Of a stretch of DNA of 64,000 nt, positions 60,096 to 64,000 are shown piece by piece. The stretch's first letter is position 1; every line of letters starts with the position of its first letter. The notes below the pieces were generated by a model. The model had not been told where the DNA came from, did not search any database, and saw only the letters and a program-made list of their open reading frames with translations. Position numbers and translations under genes: made by a program. The DNA comes from Clostridium cavendishii DSM 21758 (lineage in GTDB: Bacteria > Bacillota > Clostridia > Clostridiales > Clostridiaceae): the NCBI RefSeq assembly GCF_900141845.1, contig NZ_FQZB01000012.1:124001-188000 (forward strand), read 5' to 3'.

Positions 60096-62123
60096 TTATC
60101 TAATTTCTGCAACTATCTCTTTTTTAGATATTTTTTCACCTGTTTTTATAGTCAATTTTTGACTTTCTTCCAGATTTGTAAATACAATAGGAGTTATTAT
60201 AGATGGCACCTTATCTTTTATAGTTTGAAATTCTACCTTAAGTAATTTATCTCCTGCCTTAACTTTATCTCCCTGATTTATAAATGTAGTAAAACCTTCC
60301 CCATTCAAAGATACTGTATCCATTCCAACATGAATTAATAATTCCAATCCATCATCTGTTGTTATACCTATTGCATGTTTAGTTGGAAATAATATTGATA
60401 TAACACCATCAACAGGTGAATATACAAAGTTATCCTTAGGTTCTATTGCAAATCCATCTCCCATCATCTTTTCTGCAAATACTTTGTCTGGAACCTCTTC
60501 TAGAGGAATTACTTTGCCTATTATAGGACATTGAATTACTCTAATTTTAACAGACTTTTTATTTTCTTCTATATTTACTTCTAAATGTTCTCTATTTTTA
60601 GTAGTTTCTATAACTTTACCTGAAATGACATCTTTTATTTGGGTTTTTAAAGTATCTGACTTAGGTCCAAATATTGCTTGAATATTATTTCCTACTTCCA
60701 TAACTCCCGCAGCACCAAGTTTTTTTAGTTCTGCTTTGTCAACCTTTGAATTATCTTTTACTATAACTCTAAGTCTTGTAATACAAGCATCTAAATTTTC
60801 TAAGTTTTCTTTACCTCCAAGTGCCTCTAAAACTTTGACTGGAAGCTCTCCTCCTTCAACCTTTACTTCTCCATCCTCTTCTTCCTCTTCTCTTCCTGGA
60901 GTCTTTAAATTCATCTTTCTTATCATAAATCTAAATCCAAAGTAATAAATTACTGAAAATATTAAACCTACAACTATAACTAAATACCATGGAGTTCTAT
61001 TTGGTAATATACCAAATATAAAGTAGTCTATAAGTCCACCTGAGAAAGTCATACCTATTTTTACATTTAAAATTTGCATTATCATAAATGAAAGCCCTGC
61101 AAATAAGCAATGAATTCCAAATAAAACTGGTGCAACAAATAGAAATGAGAATTCTATTGGTTCTGTTATACCAGTTAAAAATGAAGTTAACGCTGCTGAA
61201 AACATTATACCTGCTACGACTTTTTTCTTTTCTGGTTTCGCTTCATGATATATTGCAGCCGCTGCAGCTGGAAGTCCAAACATCATAAAAGGAAATTTAC
61301 CAGTCATAAAAGTACCAGCTGTAAATGGTACTCCATCTTTAAGTTGCGCAAAGAATATTTGTTGATCCCCTTGTACTAGTTGACCAGCCTTATTTATATA
61401 TTCTCCAAATTGATACCAAAATGGATTATAAAATATATGATGTAGCCCAAAAGGAATTAATGCTCTTTCTATAACTCCAAATATGAAAGCAGCTGCTGTC
61501 CTATTGGTATCTATCATACCCTTTGATAATGAAAATAAACCTGATTGTATAGGTGGCCAAACAAATGTCATAATTGCACCTACTAGAATAGCTGTTGCAG
61601 CAGTTACTATAGGCACAAATCTCTTCCCTGCAAAGAACCCTAAATACGGAGGAAGCTCTATATCATGATATTTTTTATAAAGTGATGATGCTATAATACC
61701 TATTATAATGCCGCCAAAAACCCCAGTTTGAAGTGTAGGTATTCCCATAACATTTGCATACATAGGATGATCTCTATTTATAAGATCAGGAGTAATTCCT
61801 GCTATTGCTCCCATTGTCTTATTTAATACTAAAAAACCCACTATTGCAGCAAGTCCTGCCGACCCTTCCCCATCACTTAATCCTACAGCTACACCAACTG
61901 CAAATAATAAAGCAAGATTTCCAAAAATGACATCTCCAGATTGTTCCATAACTTTAGTTATAACTCTTATCCAAGACACATCTATAGAAGGAAATGCAGG
62001 TAGCAACTGATTATTTATAGCATTTCCCACACCTAATAATATACCAGCTGCGGGTAGTAATGCGACAGGTAACATAAGTGCCTTACCTACTTTTTGTAGA
62101 ACACCAAATATCTTTTTTCCCAT
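60096..62123 (-). CDS. ptsG: PTS glucose-family transporter EIICBA
   Basis: The 675-residue protein has EIIC (residues ~1-395; GKALMLPVALLPAAGILLGV, GTFMTGKFPFMMFGLPAAAA, LTGITEPIEFSFLFVAPVLF), EIIB with the phospho-Cys motif NLDACITRLRVIVKD and EIIA with SPVDGVISILFPTKHAIGIT and ELLIHVGMDTVSLNGEGF (phospho-His). Domain order C-B-A matches glucose permeases of Firmicutes. Glucose is most likely; N-acetylglucosamine is an alternative. Start ATG follows AAAGGAGAATATAT. The ~200-nt leader contains a terminator, suggesting antitermination control. Confidence 0.93.
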   Translation of the reverse strand: MGKKIFGVLQKVGKALMLPVALLPAAGILLGVGNAINNQLLPAFPSIDVSWIRVITKVMEQSGDVIFGNLALLFAVGVAVGLSDGEGSAGLAAIVGFLVLNKTMGAIAGITPDLINRDHPMYANVMGIPTLQTGVFGGIIIGIIASSLYKKYHDIELPPYLGFFAGKRFVPIVTAATAILVGAIMTFVWPPIQSGLFSLSKGMIDTNRTAAAFIFGVIERALIPFGLHHIFYNPFWYQFGEYINKAGQLVQGDQQIFFAQLKDGVPFTAGTFMTGKFPFMMFGLPAAAAAIYHEAKPEKKKVVAGIMFSAALTSFLTGITEPIEFSFLFVAPVLFGIHCLFAGLSFMIMQILNVKIGMTFSGGLIDYFIFGILPNRTPWYLVIVVGLIFSVIYYFGFRFMIRKMNLKTPGREEEEEDGEVKVEGGELPVKVLEALGGKENLENLDACITRLRVIVKDNSKVDKAELKKLGAAGVMEVGNNIQAIFGPKSDTLKTQIKDVISGKVIETTKNREHLEVNIEENKKSVKIRVIQCPIIGKVIPLEEVPDKVFAEKMMGDGFAIEPKDNFVYSPVDGVISILFPTKHAIGITTDDGLELLIHVGMDTVSLNGEGFTTFINQGDKVKAGDKLLKVEFQTIKDKVPSIITPIVFTNLEESQKLTIKTGEKISKKEIVAEIR

Positions 62124-62202
62124 ATATATTCTCCTTTCTTTTAAAAAAAGTTCCTCCTATTTTCTTCTTATTGTTTATTTATTTTTTAATATATAAAATC
62201 AC

Positions 62203-62271
62203 AAAAAAGTAAGATTTTAAATAGGAAAGAATATTTTCACTCTTTATAATTCCCAAAAATTAAAACCTTAC
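62203..62271 (-). terminator. Leader terminator upstream of ptsG
   Basis: On the minus strand GTAAGGTTTTAA pairs with TTAAAATCTTAC (one G-U pair) around a ~38-nt loop and is followed by six T. It lies about 80 nt before ptsG. This is the arrangement used by GlcT-type antiterminators, but I could not identify the RNA antiterminator site with certainty. Confidence 0.6.
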
Positions 62272-62339
62272 TCGTCAAAACTAATATTATTTTTTAAACC
62301 ATATTTTATGATTATCATATATGAATTCTCTAATTAATT

Positions 62340-63260
62340 TTATATAACTTTATTTAACCATAATTGTATATCTTCTATTACTTCGTCCTTTGAAACTTCA
62401 TTTAACATTTCATGTCTACCTTCTTTATATAACTTATAATTTACATCTTTAATATTTAACAACTTATATATATTATAGAGATTAATTATTCCTTTCCCAC
62501 AATTCCCAACTGGGTCTTTATCTCCTGCAAAAATATAAATTGGAATATCCTTAGGTATTTTATTTAAATTTTCTTTTTTATGAATATCTTTTAGTCCATT
62601 TAATAAATCATAATAAAAACTAGATGTACATATAAAACCACAAAGTGGATCTTCTATATATTTATCTACTTCTAATTTATCACTACATAACCAATCAAAT
62701 GCTGTCCTGTTTGGCTTAAAATTATTATTAAAATTTCCAAATGATAATTTATCTAAAAGTTTACTTTTATGTTTTCTTCCATATAATTTAATTTCAATTC
62801 CCGCCAAAGCTGCACCTATTCTTGCTCCTGATATCGGTTTTCCATTAGTTCCTGATAAAATAAGTCCATCTATTAATTCTGCATGTTCCTCTAAATATCT
62901 TTGAGATATAAACGATCCCATGCTGTGTCCAAACAAAATTATCTTCTTATCTACATTGGCGTTCTTTATAAATTTTGTAATATCATATAGATTTTGTACT
63001 AAAACATTAAAGCCATCATTATCAGCTATGTATCCAAGTTCATTTTTGTTCTCTGCAGTATACCCATGTCCTCTATGATCATGAGCATAAACTATATACC
63101 CTTTTTTTACAAGCATTTCTGCAAAATAATCATACCTTATTGCAGTTTCACTCATACCATGAGATATCTGGATAATAGCTTTAGCTTCTTTATCGCTGTA
63201 CCATTTATAAACATTTATTTTTTTTCCATATCTGTCTTCTACATAAAAATTTTCTCTCAT
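62340..63260 (-). CDS. Alpha/beta hydrolase, monoacylglycerol lipase/lysophospholipase type
   Basis: From ATG 63260 behind GGGGGAG the 306-residue protein shows IIQISHGMSETAIRYDYFAE (oxyanion region), VYAHDHRGHGYTAE, nucleophile elbow LFGHSMGSFISQ, the acid in IYIFAGDKDPVGN and the catalytic His in KEGRHEMLNEV. This is the Hydrolase_4 group, which cleaves acyl esters of glycerol or lysophospholipids. It is cytosolic, without a signal peptide. An in-frame extension to 63308 lacks a ribosome binding site. Confidence 0.92.
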   Translation of the reverse strand: MRENFYVEDRYGKKINVYKWYSDKEAKAIIQISHGMSETAIRYDYFAEMLVKKGYIVYAHDHRGHGYTAENKNELGYIADNDGFNVLVQNLYDITKFIKNANVDKKIILFGHSMGSFISQRYLEEHAELIDGLILSGTNGKPISGARIGAALAGIEIKLYGRKHKSKLLDKLSFGNFNNNFKPNRTAFDWLCSDKLEVDKYIEDPLCGFICTSSFYYDLLNGLKDIHKKENLNKIPKDIPIYIFAGDKDPVGNCGKGIINLYNIYKLLNIKDVNYKLYKEGRHEMLNEVSKDEVIEDIQLWLNKVI

Positions 63261-63382
63261 TTTTTCTCCCCCTTGTACACATAATAATGCCTTTGTAAAC
63301 CTTGCCATAATTTAATTTTATACTATATTACATACTTTTTAAAGTATTTTTGAATATATTGCAATCAGCTCCATTTTTAGTT

Positions 63383-63970
63383 TTATTTTACTTGATATTT
63401 TAAATAAGATTCTATCTTATATTTCCAATAGGTATACTTTTTAAAATCTTGCTCACAAACGTAGTTTAAAAATACCTCTAAACATTCTTTTTTATATAGT
63501 CCTTTCATTAAATGCCTTGGATATTTAACTACCTTTTTATAATTATTTTTAGGATCTATTATCTTTATACTTCCATCCAATTGAACAAATATGTCTTTGC
63601 ATCTTAAATCCTGTCTAGTAAACTTAAGCTTTTTAAAATCCTCTACCATTTCATAAAGTTCCTTACAAAGTTTCTCACTAAGTTCATTTTTTTTCAAATA
63701 TTTATCAAGCCTAATGCCTTCTACATATTCTCTAACTATATAATTCTCACCTAGATAATATATCTTAGGAAAAAATCTAGATCTTTTAGTCTTAAGAAGT
63801 ATACTACTTTCATCTTTCCAAACTTTTTTATTTCTAAAAAATTTAATTATCATATTATCAGGTAATAAGAATACAACTCCATTATGCCCTTCGCCTAAAT
63901 ACTCACCCTGTTTGAATAAAATTTCTATTTTCTCTGGCAAATTCACACAATAATCAAAATTTTTACTCAT
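63383..63970 (-). CDS. Small protein-kinase-like protein (Bud32/RIO-like)
   Basis: The 195-residue protein retains kinase elements: glycine-rich loop LGEGHNGVVFLL, the lysine strand NMIIKFFRNKKVW, hinge YIVREYVEGIRLDKYL, catalytic-loop equivalent FTRQDLRCKDIFV, and metal-site SIKIIDPKNNYKK. The catalytic Asp is present, while the usual Asn is Asp or Lys, so activity is uncertain. The C-lobe is minimal, like Bud32/RIO-type or lipopolysaccharide kinases. Start ATG follows TTGAGGGATATTGA. The last 30 bases of the window hold nothing further. Confidence 0.75.
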   Translation of the reverse strand: MSKNFDYCVNLPEKIEILFKQGEYLGEGHNGVVFLLPDNMIIKFFRNKKVWKDESSILLKTKRSRFFPKIYYLGENYIVREYVEGIRLDKYLKKNELSEKLCKELYEMVEDFKKLKFTRQDLRCKDIFVQLDGSIKIIDPKNNYKKVVKYPRHLMKGLYKKECLEVFLNYVCEQDFKKYTYWKYKIESYLKYQVK

Positions 63971-64000
63971 TCAATATCCCTCAAAAATTACTTTATTAAT

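Overview
The window is very AT-rich DNA with strong AGGAGG-type ribosome binding sites, frequent TTG/GTG starts and stem-plus-T-run terminators. Gene content (FMN-riboswitch ribDE, MASE3-type sensor kinases, ptsG, lrgAB, mscL, topB) points to a low-GC Firmicute, most likely Clostridium sensu lato. No rRNA, tRNA, IS transposase, prophage or CRISPR array was seen. The species cannot be fixed from the window.

Layout. (1) 1-1.7 kb: start of a riboflavin operon (ribD, then ribE running off the left edge) behind an FMN riboswitch with a ~450-nt leader and two terminators. (2) 1.9-7 kb: acetyltransferases, small hypotheticals, a secreted barnase-type RNase, and a DedA membrane protein behind what looks like a yybP-ykoY manganese riboswitch. 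(3) 7-18 kb: four paralogous XylF-like sugar-binding proteins with no signal peptide and no transporter, interspersed with a VanW-like protein, a GSDH-type beta-propeller, an alpha/beta hydrolase, an APH-fold kinase and an orphan PTS EIIB. (4) 18-41.6 kb: an accessory island of about 25 small, mostly unnamed genes. They resemble immunity, toxin-antitoxin and anti-stress genes: DMP19, DUF2691, LRR, HEAT, S1-like, Doc with its antitoxin, a divergent Fmt, SAM methyltransferase, AraC and GNAT. Many gene remnants lie among them. (5) 41.7-46.9 kb: an NMT1/SsuA-type ABC importer, a TPR membrane protein and lrgAB. (6) 47-64 kb: a conventional chromosomal block with topB, an amidohydrolase, an oligopeptide-binding lipoprotein, TspO, a two-component pair, two tandem hybrid-less sensor kinases, mscL, ptsG, a lysophospholipase-like hydrolase and a small kinase-like protein.

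Most interesting structure. The island in (4) is built on a repeated scaffold. Each copy has an ACACCGTA...TACGGTGT terminator, about 230 bp, the promoter/RBS/5-prime part of the ABC-importer lipoprotein gene (full length only at 41805), a common tail ending in a terminator hairpin, about 130 bp, a CTTTGAAAA-TTGAATAATAC box and a TGATATAAT promoter. Different passenger genes sit between the promoter of one copy and the terminator of the next. At least seven decayed copies of the lipoprotein 5-prime segment are visible (15.7, 26.5, 30.3, 32.7, 34.4, 38.6 and 39.8 kb). One copy has been re-joined so that a new reading frame is open. I read this as a gene-cassette landing platform that supplies promoter and terminator and was amplified by homologous recombination; the repeats are seen directly, the mechanism is inference.

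Other points: a second Fmt-like enzyme lacks the catalytic Asn, and the oppA-like gene has a perfect 13-bp hairpin exactly between Shine-Dalgarno and ATG. The sugar-binding paralogs look cytosolic. Many start sites were moved from the longest reading frame to the codon served by a visible Shine-Dalgarno.
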